Assembly: GCA_951799445.1 (NCBI GenBank)
Contig: OX637296.1
Coordinates: 24,800,001-24,864,000 of the forward strand
Direction of reading: 5' to 3'
Origin: Pseudisothecium myosuroides
Taxonomy: Eukaryota > Streptophyta > Bryopsida > Hypnales > Lembophyllaceae
Length of the DNA stretch: 64,000 nt
In this document: one piece after another, positions 40,301 to 53,437 of the stretch
Layout of the letters: each line of letters opens with the position of its first letter
How positions within the stretch are numbered: the first letter of the stretch is position 1
Made by a program: the position numbers and the translations under genes
Notes under the pieces: generated by a model
What the model was told of the DNA's origin: nothing
What the model saw: only the letters and a program-made list of their open reading frames with translations
Databases searched by the model: none

Positions 40301-42568
40301 TGTAATTGGATATTCTATTGCATAGACGGAAGGAAAACAGAACTCTCATAAAATCCCACGTACGAGGACTAGAAACTACAGACAGTATGAGTTCATTGCA
40401 TTCGTGAGTTCATTAATTACCTCAAGTAGGAAAGACGCTTTATCTCGCTTCTGATCACTGTGAGGAACTAAGTCTCGCAACATTTGAAACCTGTCATTAA
40501 TTTTACTCCGCCTCCGCTGCTCCGTGGCTGAATGCTTGGACCTTGGCGTACACGCCCTCAAATCGGCATTCTTGGAATCCACTCTCTGTGCAGCATCCCC
40601 TGAGAATGACAGGAATAACAAAACGTTGAGCATAGGTTTGTTCAATGAAAACAAAAGAGAGACACCCATCATCCAAGCCTCCTGTAAAACACAGAACCTA
40701 CCTTTTTGTGACATCGACTCTTTCCGGCTTCCTTTCATTCGCTCAGACGAGTCTTCGTCTTCATCGTCGTCCTCCTCCGATGGCGGTCGTGCAGGGCGTT
40801 TCGGAACCTCCAGCATACCTTGAGCCGCTTGTGCCCACTGCCTGCAAATCCAACACAGTCCCAAATTCAACATGGGTTCCATGTGTACAAGAATCTAGAA
40901 CACCAACCATGAAGCGCCACTATAAGGGTGGAGAAATCAAACTTATAGAAGAGTTTGAAATTGAAGCTTACTTGGCCATAGCTGGTATAGACTGATGTCC
41001 ATTCTCAACTGCAGTTTTGACTGCTGGAATACCTGCAGGAAACGTCAGATCTGATGGCATACCAAATTTGAACCGGACTCCTGGCCAATACGCGAGATTT
41101 TCTGTCAATTACAAAGAGAGAAGGCGTTCAGTTCAGTCATACACAGCCATGAACCAGGAAACAGGTCAGAAAACACGAGTTCGCAAGTCCTTGTGACTCT
41201 GAACAAGTACGCTCAACCCTCGTTATAATGAGCTTCGCTACAACGGCATTCTAGAACATCCTGCACAGTCGCTACACTATCATCGACAGTAGCACATTTC
41301 TCACACATTCAAACCATGTCAGACTGAAAAACTTGGGCTCCCAGGTCGTGAGATTGAAGAGGTTTGAGTGCAATACTATGCCAGTCGAATACAAGCAATA
41401 ATCACATTTCCAATACAAAGATGCTCAAATCGTCAGGTATATAACCTCGAAATCACAAAGTGAAAAAGGGCATATCTGGGACACTAACCTCGGCCATTAG
41501 CAGCTTCAGGATCCACGGCGACCTCCACGCCTCTCAGAGACTCCTGAGGCCCACTGTGATCCTCCCGCGACGAAAGCGTGGCCACGGGGTACCCCCGACT
41601 TTGACGCAAGGCCTCCGCCTCGCCCACCATCCGAATCATCGAGTTTGGCGGCACCGCATAAGGAACTTGAATGCTGGCGTAATTCGGCAACACTCCAGGG
41701 TGCATCCGCTCACCAGCACCAGGAGTGGAATGACGGGATTGTAGCGCTGGGATTGTATTAGCAGGTTTCTCTCGCGGCGAGGGCGCGTCTCTGTACGCTG
41801 ATCGCGCGCCATTCCGTTCCAGTGGTTGCAGAAAATCATGTGTAGTGAGTGCAGAGGATAAGCCTGGATACCAGCAATAAAACCTTCCAAGGTCAGAGCT
41901 ATCCTAACTCTAGAGTTTTCAATGCGTAGGAGACGAATTTGCACCAGCATGTATCAAACATGGTTGACGCGGAGGATCTAGTCTAGAAACGTGAACTTCG
42001 AAGATTGCTTAAGAGCGTCCCAATTCTAGAATTCGGTACAATTACGGTAAAAGGAAGGACGTGAGAACGTGAATCTTACCTGCGCTGGACCCGTTTTCCA
42101 CTTGCTGGGATGGTTTGTCATAGAGCGAGAGAAAGTCGTGGGTGGAAGGTTTAGTGTCTGCAAACACAACGAGGAATGCCTCACAGTCAATTCGCCATTA
42201 CTAAATCTACTAATGCTATGAAGGACATCCGTCCAAGCACCAGGAGCATTTTTCAGAAGGGATCCTGGGTCCTCCTAAGTACGAGGAGAATTGAGCACCA
42301 GCATTGAATAAGAACCTGAGGAGCCTTCTGAAATCAACCCAGATGGAAGGAAATGCGAACCTTCGTTGACAGCAAAATGGTGGGGCGACCTTTCAGCCTG
42401 TTGCTGTTGCTGCTGCTGCGCCATAGCCGCGTTGTATCTATGCACCACGTGAAACTCGCGTTGCTGCTGCTGCTGCTGTGCGGCGGATTCTCCAAAGCTT
42501 GCAGTGAACGAGGATGATCTCTCAGGCCCCTGCTGCTGTTTCGGCCCCGTCGAGGCCACAAACGCCAT
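37394..42568 (-). CDS. BIM-type bHLH transcription factor (BES1-interacting Myc-like), 761 aa, 11 exons
   Basis: Nuclear DNA-binding protein; in Arabidopsis BIM proteins pair with BES1 at E-boxes in brassinosteroid responses. Exons 5' to 3': 42316-42568, 42080-42157, 41489-41863, 40972-41101, 40702-40841, 40421-40599, 40046-40153, 39396-39749, 38533-38960, 37928-38051, 37394-37510; 2286 nt, phases consistent. Residues 30-58 hold two polyQ tracts. Two family boxes follow: [12 protein letters not shown] and [12 protein letters not shown]. An acidic patch [13 protein letters not shown] precedes the bHLH. The basic region ([18 protein letters not shown], 346-363) has H348, E352 and R356 for E/G-box recognition; helix 2 and the start of the next helix come from exons 6 and 7 ([18 protein letters not shown]). 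The C-terminus has the BIM block [15 protein letters not shown] and ISVQIDLG, then a short basic tail (LKRPKLE). Brassinosteroid role here is inferred from the family; in a non-seed plant it may differ. Confidence 0.95.
38176..38289. mobile_element. Short TTAA-type element in an intron of the BIM-type gene
   Basis: Lies between coding exons 9 and 10. Left end TTAATCCCAAAGGACCAAG; right end inverted TTGAACAGCTAAAGGACCG. Same terminal motif as the R2 family (TTAACCCCTAAAGGACCAAG) in a 114-bp deleted form; the right TTAA has decayed to TCAA. Confidence 0.55.
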
Positions 42569-44350
42569 CTAACTCGCACCACGACCACAACACCAACACC
42601 TACACCGGACCTACACTGGTTTCCAAGGATGCTTGAAACCAACCAATTCCTAGGTGCTTGCACCAAATCTCCGCCTCAAAACCTCGAATAATTCGTAGCC
42701 GAGGTTTAGGGACCACACCCACAATCACAGCTCCGCTTGTGAGATTACTCTTCGCACGCGAATGTCGTCAGATTATCTCCTAAACAAAACTCCAAGTCGT
42801 TCCTATCCTAAATCTACAAGCGCCACTCGAAATTCCTCCCCTGGAAACGAAGGCTTGATCCTCGGTATTATCCTCTAAAGCTGGTTGAATCGCCACGGAC
42901 AAGCTAGCTCTATATCATATCCTCTGGCGTAAGTAAGCTTGGTCCTCCTCCTCCGACCACCACACCCGTCGTGCGCACGACGAAGAGCCCAGTCCGCCCA
43001 GTTGGAGACGTCAACATCGAGCATGCGTCCTGTTCCTGCTGCTGCTCTTGCTCCTCCTCCTCGTCGTCGTCGTCGTCGTCCTCATCTGCTCATCATCATC
43101 ATAGCTGCCAGCCCCTGTGAGCGCCACCCCAGCTCCTGGAGTGCTGCTGCACCAGCAGCGTGGCCCCAGCAGGCGTGGTGCCCCTGGTGGGGACCCCGAA
43201 CGCATTCACGTGTCCGTCGTGTCCACAACATGCGTATGCACGGACAACCAGGCGCAATCCCAGGGAATCACGCGGGGGGCAGCTGGGGGGGACGCCAGAA
43301 ATGAACTCACGCACCTGCTCCAGCCTCCAGGGCTCCTGCTCCCAAGCCTCGGGCGCCTCCCCTCGCGCTTACCTGACCTTGCCTTCACAAAACGCTATTG
43401 TAGCTTACTCATCATCACCATCACTAACGCGAACTGCGCCTGCTAGCACCAAGGAACTTCATGATACTCAACCTGAGACTCAGCCAGCGAGCGCCACCCA
43501 CGCATGATGAGCTAGTGTAGCGCAGGGGCTGGGGGCGCAAAGACCGAGGAAACGAATGCCCGGAAACGACCGAAACACATAAAAAAAACACGCTAGCGTG
43601 GTGAAACGTTGGTCACGAGCTGTGACAGGAATGGGCGTAAGCGACGGGTGGGGTTGGCTCCCTGCCTGACGGGCGGGCTGCGCTTCCGGACGGGCGGGCG
43701 TGGTAGTTACCTGACGGGTGGGCGTGGCTACCTGACGGGTGGGTTGGGGTCCCTGACGGGTGGGTTGGGTCCCTGACGGGTGGGTTGGGTCCCTGAAGGG
43801 GCGGGGCTTGACTTCCTGACGGGCGAGGCTTGACTTCCTGAATCCTGACGTGTGGGGCTTGGCTTCCCTGGCTCCCCTGACGGCTGGGCTGACAAGCGGG
43901 CAGACATGGCGACGGAGAGTCTGTGATGCGAATTGATGACATCGCGGACCTGCCCCCGCGTGCGTCAGCTGCCAGCACTTCCAGCCAGCAGCAGGAGGAG
44001 CAGGAGGCCGCGGAGCGGGCGTGACGGTCGCCACGGCTCGGAAAGCACGGCGGCAGTGCGGCCGGGTCTCGCGCGAGCCGGGAAGGGCGGCGCCAGGGCG
44101 TGCTGCGGCGTCGCCACGCGTGCGAGAGCTGCCAATCGTGACTCGGGAGAAGAGGGCGGGGTCGGGTACTCGGGTTCTTTTCCTTTTCTTTTTCTTTTCC
44201 GTGCCGGGGTTTCTTTTATGGGGGCGTGACGGGGGTGCCGCCTTTGGCTCCGCCTTGATGCTCGGGCTCCGTGCAACCCGCTTGGCCGCCATGGTCGCTC
44301 CGCCCGTCCGTCCATGCGCCTGCCGCGTGTCACTACGATCTCGTTATAGT
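42569..44350. other. G+C-rich island upstream of the BIM-type gene, with a ~20-bp minisatellite
   Basis: 42569-42920 is leader and promoter of the minus-strand gene. From about 42930 the DNA becomes CpG- and G+C-rich and stays so until an abrupt fall near 44360. 43620-43870 holds repeats of the unit CCCTGACGGGTGGGTTGGGT in several lengths. Runs of G (GCGGGGGGCAGCTGGGGGGG near 43273) could form quadruplexes. Overlapping ORFs on both strands (up to 270 codons) follow from the absence of A/T stop codons. I see no protein family. Confidence 0.55.
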
Positions 44351-45836
44351 AAGTTAGACCGCTTTTTTTGAGGGGGGTGAGGGAAAAAACCCGTGGCATA
44401 ACTTACTATTAGGTAGGACACCCATAACCGTCAAATTCACAGTTGGAGGCAAGTTTTTGTAAAAAAATATTTTTTCATTGTTAGCAATTGAAAACCACAA
44501 TTTTTTTCTTAAAAATAGAATTTTAGGATAAGGCATCTAATTTCTACAAATTTTCAAAGTAGAAATTCCCTAAGGCACCCTATACCGCATTCTAATAAAT
44601 TTGTCTCAATTTTAGCACCAAAATCTAAAAAAATCAGAGACCACCAACCACAATTAAGCATAAACACGGTTTCAAGGAACTTTTGGGAGCACTTTAAGGA
44701 AACTCTATAGTTAGTGTCAGGGTACACTCACGCTACTAGGTGTTGCTATTTTAGGTGTAAAACTTGTCTCTTATTTTGCACCAATAATTTGTTATTTCAT
44801 GATCACTTGTACATAATTGAGGATCTTTAATTTCAAATATGAATTCAAACATTTTGAATGATTGTTTCTTGCAATTTTTCCTGAGGTGTTTTACAATGTT
44901 TTGCACCTACATTGAATAGTGAAAATAGGTTGTCCCACACTAATTTCTCAACATTCTACACTATATCAATATGTACAGTTACTTTACAAGGATGCATTAA
45001 TGTAAGAACTATGTGGGGGGGCATGGGTTGGTGCAATGGATTATGGCTCAGGATTAGAAATTGGCATGTGCCTCCATGTGGACAAACATTAGCCATGAAG
45101 TAACTTCCTGGTAAGAACATCTTGACGCTTGAATGGCAGACAGGGACGCCAAGGCCGCACTTGGGGAGTCCATTCAACAAGCCCGGATTGTGTATCTCGC
45201 CTCTATCCCACCGCAACATGAGCTATAAACACAGGGAACCGAGTTTGCACAAGCCCCATAGCGCCACCTTACATCACCTCATCAATGCTGAGACAAAAGA
45301 ACCTTGGAACATTCAAAAAGTACCTCGATAATTGTAAACAAGGACAAAAGTAGTTCATATCGAGCCGCGGGCAAGACACACAATTTGGGCGGGTGTTCAT
45401 CAAATTTAACCATGCCTAGCCATTTTTGAGCCCTCGTTGTGCGTGCTATGGGGCAATTAAATTGGCCGGGCACGGCCACTCCCCGGATTTGCGCCACATT
45501 TGGAGCAGCCGTGGCGATGCTCTAAGGCAAGCTAATTGTCAAGGTGACCCAATTTCACTATTCAATGTAGGTTGTCCTCATTACCATCTACCACCTAAAA
45601 AGAGGATATCGTTGCCTATTTAGAGTATGACATTTTTTAATACCACCCACTCATCCCAAATTTTTCACCTTTGTGAATTTAATCATTTATCACAAATGAT
45701 CAATTTTTTTGAAAGCTTTTGAATTCCTTTTCGGAAACACACATCTTGAATTTGCACGAAGAGCTCTAGAAGCACAGAATCAACTAAGGGGTCAGGTGTA
45801 GCAATTTTAATTTTGCAGCAGTTTCCAATGATTCAT
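44351..45836. other. AT-rich to mixed spacer
   Basis: No gene recognised. 44950-45600 is less AT-rich and carries overlapping 60-90 codon ORFs on both strands without motifs; it may be a decayed insertion. Confidence 0.35.
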
Positions 45837-46311
45837 CCATTAGGGGTAGTCACAGCTTGTTCAAGGTGCGTGTGAACAATGGAGATTCACTAGCGGAGAG
45901 TGTTTGGATTAGCCAATGAGAAGCCATGTTTTTTGAAGAAGCTGTGACCACCCTCAAAATGGTCGATTGTTGAGAATGGATAATGGAGTTACCTGACTTA
46001 AAACGTCGAGGAAGCGGAAGTCGAAGGAGTAGCAGATAAAACGAGAATGAAGGTGAAACTGGAAGTCCAAAAGGTCAAAGTGGGAGTTCAAAAGTGAAAG
46101 TTAAGAGAACAAACGAATATTCTTAGCGTGTTGTTGCTTGCGCACTCCCAATCTTCACCCCCGGAGGTGGATAGGTGGATAGGTGCAGGGTCAACAAACA
46201 ATGTCACGCTAAGAATATTTCAGCGTCAGGAGGCCAACCCTACGCCGCCGCGGCTTCAATATCCATTGTTCACGGTCGAGGTGAACAAGCCGTGACGACC
46301 CCTATTGATGG
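45837..46311. repeat. Foldback element with ~60-bp ends
   Basis: CCATTAGGGGTAGTCACAGC at 45837 pairs with the inverted right end CCATCAATAGGGGTCGTCAC near 46310, continuing through the shared GAACAATGGA. A second inner inverted repeat, GAATATTCTTAGCGTG at 46117 with CACGCTAAGAATATT at 46204, lies inside. Probably a non-autonomous DNA element. Confidence 0.65.
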
Positions 46312-48828
46312 CGTTTGTTTTTCCATCTTGACTTTGCTGAAGAAAACATTGAAGGTGAGAGAGAAACCCGTTCTAGGGTGGATTCTTTACTTAAAAAAGA
46401 AACGCCCAAAGGTAGTACACACCCGAAGGCGGGGGGAGAGGGGCGCCCCGAAAGAAAACATCGAAGGTTGACCACTTCATGGAACTACAGTAGTCCAAAA
46501 CTGTGGTAAATTTGACCGAAGTAAAATCACCGAAATGATTGATAAAATCTGGAAAGCAATCTGGATGTGTTCTCATCCTGAAGTCCATTTGCAAAAGGCT
46601 ATGTTTTGTTACATCATTGCGGCCTCAAATCCTCAATGGCTTGTCCGTCATTTCAACTACTGTACCGGTCCCATAGGGTGAACGAGGGCTTCAATCCACC
46701 AATCCCATATCTTCCTCTTGGTACGGCTTTCAGTTCTTCTGGTGTGAGAGTGTGAGACGACTTGCATTGGCGAGCCACAGCATCTTCATCCACACTTTAC
46801 AGCACATGACAAATCCAGATGAACACAAGCCAGCCAGCCAGCCAGCCAGGGCTGTCAATTGAACCAACCAACCAACCCAACCAACCAAGGAAGCTGGACC
46901 ACTTTCAACTGGCTGGACCCACTTTCGAGTAGTAGTAGCCATCGGATCGGATCAGTTACCTTGGTCCCAATTGTACACACAATCGAAAAAATGTGCGAGA
47001 CCAGGTCATGCAAACATTATTTTCATGGTTGGGGGGAACTGGCCCCCTCGCTCGGGCTCCAAAATCATTCCAGGGGTGCACGTGGACAAAAAAAACAAAA
47101 AACAAAACAATTTTGAGTCGTATTAAATCTATGTTCCTCCTCATCTCTAGGCTAATTTGGGGCCTCCAGTTGCAAATATGAATTCAGAGTTTGCAAATTT
47201 TATCAAGTGTGGCAAATAAAAAAATTCCAGGGTTTTCCCTTGAGGCCGAGAGCGAGGGGGTCATTTTCATGTGGGCATGGAGCCCCATCCATTTCTCAGG
47301 CAGGACAGAGGCCAAGAGCAACACGGAAGTTAATAACTTATTCAGAACACCAGTTCCTGTCTTTCAGTAGAATTTCTGCATCAGTTCAGTGGAGGCCGGG
47401 TTTCTGGTTTTTTTTTTGTCTTTTTTGGGAAATAAATGAAACTGAGTTCAGTGGAGTTCAGTTTTCAGTTGCTATTGGGCATTTACTTTATTATTGTGAC
47501 TGAGGAGCTCTCCGGATTTCAGTTGGCCAGGGATTGTTCAGCCCTCTGCACAAAACCATTGAATATGGATCTCACATGAAACATGCCCCTCTTGCACATG
47601 CCATAGGGGTGGGTCATCGTACCAAGGGGGACCCCCTGTACGACGGCCTGCTGGAGTCCGGGAGTCCAGAACATAAGTTACCCAGAGGCCCGGCCAGTCT
47701 CCGCGAAAACGTGCGGAAAATCCCACCAATCACATGCAAGAGCTCTGCATGCTGGTTGGTCCTGTGGGGTTACTTTGGACAACCCACACTGTGAAAATCC
47801 CTCAAAACTAACTCGGTTCTGTATTTTTTTAATTTTAATTTTTTTTGAAAACAAATGGATAATTATTTTCCATTGATAACTCCGTCGGTTCTGTATTGAG
47901 TGCAGGGACCCAGTGGGCAGGGTCGGCATTCTTTGCCGAGTATTTATTTAATCTTACTCAAAAACTTGGTATATTAGAGTTAATCGTAAAATTGTCCTGT
48001 ATTTGTGAACTTGTGTCAAAGGAAGGTTTAACTAAGAATAAAACAAAACAAATACAACACCAAACTCAATTAGAGGCCTAAGTTTGGGTGCTCTAGGGTC
48101 TGTTTTGGTCTTGTGTTTTTTCCAAATTCCGGCTCCTCGTCCTGTGTTTGCTCGCTTTACAATTAACTCTATTTTGGCCATAATTCTATGGTTTGGGGGA
48201 CTCTTTTTTTTGCCAACCCCGACCGTCGAGTAGAATAGTTGAAAACTGGCAACATGTCCAAGACCATATACATATAAATATAGCGACCTGAAGAGTGAAT
48301 GTGAGAGGAGACCCTACAACCATTTCCAGAGTCTGCTTGGTTTCAGTCGTACTCACAGCATGGGCACAAGCAAGTAAATAATGAAGTATGAATTTGCCAA
48401 AGTTTTTGGTACTCTTTTTCAAATCAAAATGTCACATGTGCATGCAATGTTCCTTTCCCAAGTTGGATAGGTATTATGCACCCCCTCGAGAGATGCCTCT
48501 ATACAGTAAGGGACTTATCACTTCAAGCAAGGACTGGGGTTGGCTGAGGAGCCATCAATAAGACACAATTTTGTTCACCATGACCCTTTTCAAGGATGCA
48601 AAAGTGACCCCAGCGTGCTTCATTGGTAACTCATTGTTATTAGGACATGAGCCACATGGCTCTAGGGTCAAAAAATTACCATGACCCACACACTTTCCAT
48701 TCCAGTTCCAAAGTGTGAGAAAAAAAGTGGTGGAAAAGCACAGAAGAGCTGGTCCAGGAACTGGGCAAACAGCCGGGAGCCATTACTGTATGGCGAGCGG
48801 CAGGTGGGGGATATCTATTTCACTTATG
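46312..48828. other. Spacer without recognised genes
   Basis: Mixed composition. 46843-46890 has short CCAGC and AACC repeats. 47150-47245 is an inverted copy of the repeat at 15087-15170. ORFs here are short and motif-free. Confidence 0.35.
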
Positions 48829-48905
48829 TAAAAATTAAAAAATTAAAAAATTAAAAAATTAAAAAAAGTTAGAAAGTAAAAAAAAGTAAAAAAAAAGTTT
48901 TTAAA
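48829..48905. repeat. Simple A/T repeat
   Basis: Tandem AAAAATTA units followed by A-rich sequence, immediately before the G+C-rich island. Confidence 0.8.
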
Positions 48906-49310
48906 AAAATGATGCATGAAGGGGGGAGGCCAGTCGGGTTGGGGGAGGTGTGGAGGAAGGAGGCCGGCAAGAGCCTGGAATGTCCACCCCAGGGAGCAGC
49001 TCGACATCCATGGCATGGCTGGGCCATACTAATTAAGGGAAGGGCAAGACCTGCACTGACAGGCGGCAGCACCGGAAGCGTGATCGTGAATGCGGATGGA
49101 GGCGGCCCTCCCTGCGGCAGGCAGCGGCCGCAGAACAGGCGTGGCGACGTGGCAGCACCGGACGCGGCGCGTGCAGACCGGCACGTGGGGTGGTGCCTGG
49201 ACCGGTTCGTGCGCCCCCCGAAGGGCCGGGCCACCGGTCTTCCACGCCCGTGCAATCCGCCTTCCGCCTGCCTGCCTGCCTGCACGCCTGCCTGCTCCCC
49301 ACTTTATTAT
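48906..49310. other. Second G+C-rich island
   Basis: About 400 bp near 65% G+C, sharply bounded by A/T-rich DNA on both sides, ending in CCTGCCTGCCTGC repeats. Overlapping ORFs on both strands up to 175 codons look like a composition effect. Confidence 0.5.
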
Positions 49311-51991
49311 TTTATTAGTACCTCCGTATTATCACTTTTCCTTTATCACAACAAAGCAACAGCTCACAATGAAGGCCCAGATTCCACCTACTACGGGACT
49401 CCGTCCCACCACCACCACAGCACCGACCGGGGGTGACCTCATGCGGTCACTTAAAAAAAAAAAAACTAATTTCTTCAATATTTTTTATTTTTTTTATTTT
49501 TTTATTTTTCTGGAAACATATGGACAATTTCTATTGAATTTCTTCTATTTTTTTATTTTTTATTTTAACAAATGAAACAAGCCATTGCATTAAAAGAAAA
49601 AAAAAACACAATACAAAACAGCCAAGCCACACAGGCTGGACAATGAAGAGATAAGAGCAAAAAGGAAAAAGAACCAAGTAAGAACTTTAGTAAAAAGGAC
49701 AAGAGGGAGGACCCTTCTTATTCCAGTCAATGGTGGAACCTTCCCTACTAGCAATTTCTTCAATTTTTGACCTGCTTTAACCCTTGAAGAACATTGCAAG
49801 CCCCACAAGCATTTTTGAAAGTCAAAATCGGAATTTTGTTAAAAATTAAAAATTAAAAAAATCGGAATTTTCACATAGTTCTTGATTTTAAATGTTTTTT
49901 TAAGTTTGATTGAAGAAACTTAGCTCTAGTAATCTATTTTTTACTCCATTTGATTTTTTTTTCAGAATTGTTAAAATTAAAATATTTGTAAGACTTTAAG
50001 ATAGCATTTTAAAAGCTCACAAAATACTAACACCACTTTTGAAATTTTTGTATTGAATTTCTCCTAATGTGAGCCTAAAGAGTACATCAATTATATCATG
50101 ATGTTTGTTACTGTCATTTCCATTTTTCTTTAAAAATTTGTATTATTTAAAAAGTTATAATTTTTGTGATTTTTAATTAAAAAATTAGATCATATTAAAT
50201 TCAATTTGATTTTTTAATCATAAAAAAATGAGATTAAATTTTAGACATATATTGCTACATGTTAAAAATATCAAAAAATTTAAAATGTGTGTGTTTATGT
50301 AAAAATCTAATGAAATTTGACTAAGCCTAGATATGGAATGTCCTTTTAAAGATTAATTTGAAATGGCCACAGAAGGAGGGCCACAGCTTGATTATATGGC
50401 ACGTGTTCTTCTCATCCCAAGGTGGTCAAACTCCACATTTTTTACATTGATGGATAAATGTAAAAATTTGTCCCTATTGTTTGGGTACACTTTGAAACTT
50501 TATATAACATTGAAGCTAGAGTCTCTTTTGCATCCTTGAAAAAAGAACCATACAATGAACAAAACTGTCTTACAATATATGACTCCTCATCCAACTCCAA
50601 TCATTGAATTAATTAATAATTCCCTCCCAAGAATGTAGCAAAATATAATACCCTTTCAACATTAAAAAGATCATTGTCTAGTAGTACAATGTTATGTTAT
50701 TTTAATGGAAAAAAAGAACCATTACACCATACTACACTAATAATAATATTTAATACAAATCACAATAATTGAGTTATAAATGCTATAAGTTTTTGCTCTT
50801 GATGAATATTTTTACCAACTATGTATACAAAGATTCCCCCTCTTTGAATAGTATAAATATTTGTACTTTTGGTAAGAATTTTCATCAAAGGGTAAAAACT
50901 TTATAGCATTTTCACATCAATTAGTGTTGCTTCACCAAATATCAATATTAGTATACTTGGAGGTGATGTTGAGCCAACCTTACCAACCAAGGACGCAATT
51001 AAAGTATTAGAGGATGGAAAAGCACCTAGAACACTTTGAGCTCATCTCTTGCAAGCAATGCCTTGAGACGGCCCTAGTCTTTATTAAAGTTTCTTGATGC
51101 AATGATCCAATAAATTTTTCTATGTTATGTATTTGATCTTAAAGGCGTCTACTTGGTGATTTAGGAATGATTTTAGGAGCTTCTCACAAAAGCTACATAA
51201 AATGGATGATGTACATTCAAGTATGTTGTAAAAGCAAATTTTTTCTATTCTTAAACGATGTGACTAGTATAGTTACCTACATCTCAAAGTTTAGGACCGA
51301 CAAATTATTAGCAATTATCATGTAGTTACTATTGTTTCATAGGTGCGTACGTTAATTTGCAAATTATCGCATTGTTACGATGCACATGATTAGTGCAATG
51401 AAATGGCACTACTTTGTAATTTACATTAACTATGTAACTTCTATACGATAATCACAAGTGCGCAAAAAACACAAATTATGCACGAAAATTTACATTCTTT
51501 ATCGTGCATTTTTTGTGCATTGAAGGACACGAAAAATCCATGACAACCATGTCACTGGAGTCATCACTGTAATAATGCTTATTAACTGGTATCAATGTTC
51601 CCAAAAGTATTGTCAATGTTCAATTGTTAATCACCATTCTAATTTTTTTTAAATTCTTAAAAAAAATTCTAGCATTTTGAACTAAATCCATCATTTTTAT
51701 AGACCATCAAATTTAAGCTTGAAATAAATCTATCAGTAGGTTACCAAGAAACTTGATAGCGTACTGAAAAAATTCCTTCATTGTAGCTTGAATTGATTCC
51801 ATGACTAGGCCACCAAGAAACTTGGTAACGTAGTGATGGAATCTCTTCATTGGCAGTTGGTGAGAGTCGAGAGTGGAGAGGCCCTCTTTATCCTAAATCC
51901 CACTCTATGAACACTCAAAAGATATGGGATAACTTGAAGATGAGAGCTTGACTTCTCATAATCAAGAAGTTTTGAAAATGTAAAAATCGTA
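49311..51991. other. AT-rich spacer, possible decayed TTAA element
   Basis: 49440-49600 is poly-A/poly-T rich. TTAA-CCCTTGAAGAACATTG at 49777 resembles the left end of family R3, with a possible partner TCCTTTTAAAGATTAA near 50366; low confidence. 51735-51830 carries a diverged direct repeat (ACCAAGAAACTTG). No gene recognised. Confidence 0.35.
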
Positions 51992-52354
51992 TTCAAAGTA
52001 GAAATTCGGACCTCAGTTTGGCATAGTAGAGTACCTTTTTCTTGAAAACTTTGAACTAATAAAAGTTGGTAAATAAATCTTGCTTTCATCTCCAAAAATC
52101 CGTTTGAGCTTTAGAGCCACCAATCAAAAGTTATGGACAAAACTCAAAGGCAATGTTTGAAAATGTCAAAAAAATGTCTCTTCCAAGCCATCTTTGAACT
52201 TTGTCCATAACTTTTGACTAGAGACTTTAAATCTCAAACGGATTTTTGGAGATGAAATCTATCTTAATTTACCAACTTTTTTTAGTTCAAAGTTTTTTGA
52301 AAAAAATTATTCTACTATGCCTAAATGAGGTCTGAATTTCTACTTTGAACACAA
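51992..52354. repeat. Long palindrome, arms ~160 bp
   Basis: TTCAAAGTAGAAATTCGGAC near 51990 pairs with GTCTGAATTTCTACTTTGAA near 52350. The arms also share ATCTCCAAAAATCCGTTTGA and its complement. The spacer at about 52150-52195 is short. The 82-codon ORF at 51847-52095 overlaps the left arm and is likely chance. Confidence 0.8.
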
Positions 52355-53437
52355 TTCCTGCTTTTCAATTGACTTACAGTAGTATAGAAATTGTGAAAAA
52401 TAAAAAAATGCAATGTTAGTACAATAACTATGCATGAACATGATTTTGTGTGATTATTGCACTAACTTTATATGTCTTAGAAAAGCACTAATGTTGCACA
52501 AAGTTAGTCGCCTATCACTAAACCACTGAAGTCATACATATTTCGTCATGCATAGTTATTGTGCAACTTTAGCACTTCAAACTCAAATATGAATGATATG
52601 CCTCAACTGTATGGTATTAATGAATGTCATTATCATGTTGTAACAATGTTTCTAAATGAATGAATGTAACATAAAAGCAGTGCTCGACGATAATCATATG
52701 ATTACTGTTGATAATTTGTGACATAGGAACTTTGTGATGTAGTGCTTCATAATTTTCTTGCAAGGTTTTGAAGCAATTAATGTAGGGTTAGAAAGAGTAA
52801 CTTGCAAAAATGAAAATCTTATGTCTAGATTCCCATTAGGCCATAATTTATTTTGCCTAATAAATTGCATGTCAACATACCCCTCTCTATCAAGTTTTCT
52901 TAGGAATTAATAAATTTTACATTACTTTCTTTTTAACTAATTTGCGACATTTGATTCCAATATCAATGCAAATTTTTCAAAATTTATCAATTGCAATAAA
53001 TAATAAATTTTGTATTTGCTCCTCTTAAGAGGAATTTGGAATTGGATCTACAAGACCTAATTGAATCCAACACCATCTATCAAGGAAAATCAACTTGAAC
53101 TGCTTGTTCCAAAAATTGAAAAATTGTTGAAACTCATTATTTACCACTAATAATCAAAATTATAAACTTTGAATTTGTATTTGGACTAGGATCCCAAATA
53201 TAAATTAGAAATAGTAACAAAATACAAAATTAACCAAGTACAAGAAAGGATATGTTTTAGCATTTACACATGTACATGTGAGAAAGAGACTAACATATAC
53301 ACTAATTCTCCTATGCCTATATTTTCAATGCAAAATAATTTTTTATATTGCAAATAAAAGAATGAAAAATACCATCGAATTGATGGATGATCATGATTAA
53401 ATGGAGCATGTTAGCAGTAGTTTTATCTACAACATCG
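52355..53437. other. AT-rich spacer
   Basis: No gene or clear repeat recognised. Confidence 0.35.

Noticed and set aside
43480..44292. 270-codon minus-strand ORF in the G+C-rich island
   Set aside because: Overlapped by ORFs on the other strand and frames; the sequence is dominated by the minisatellite and lacks any domain. Long ORFs are expected where A/T-rich stops are rare.
48909..49436. 175-codon plus-strand ORF
   Set aside because: Same composition effect; opposing ORFs of similar length and CCTGCC repeats at the end.
51847..52095. 82-codon minus-strand ORF
   Set aside because: Lies across the left arm of the palindrome at 51992-52354 with no recognisable motif.
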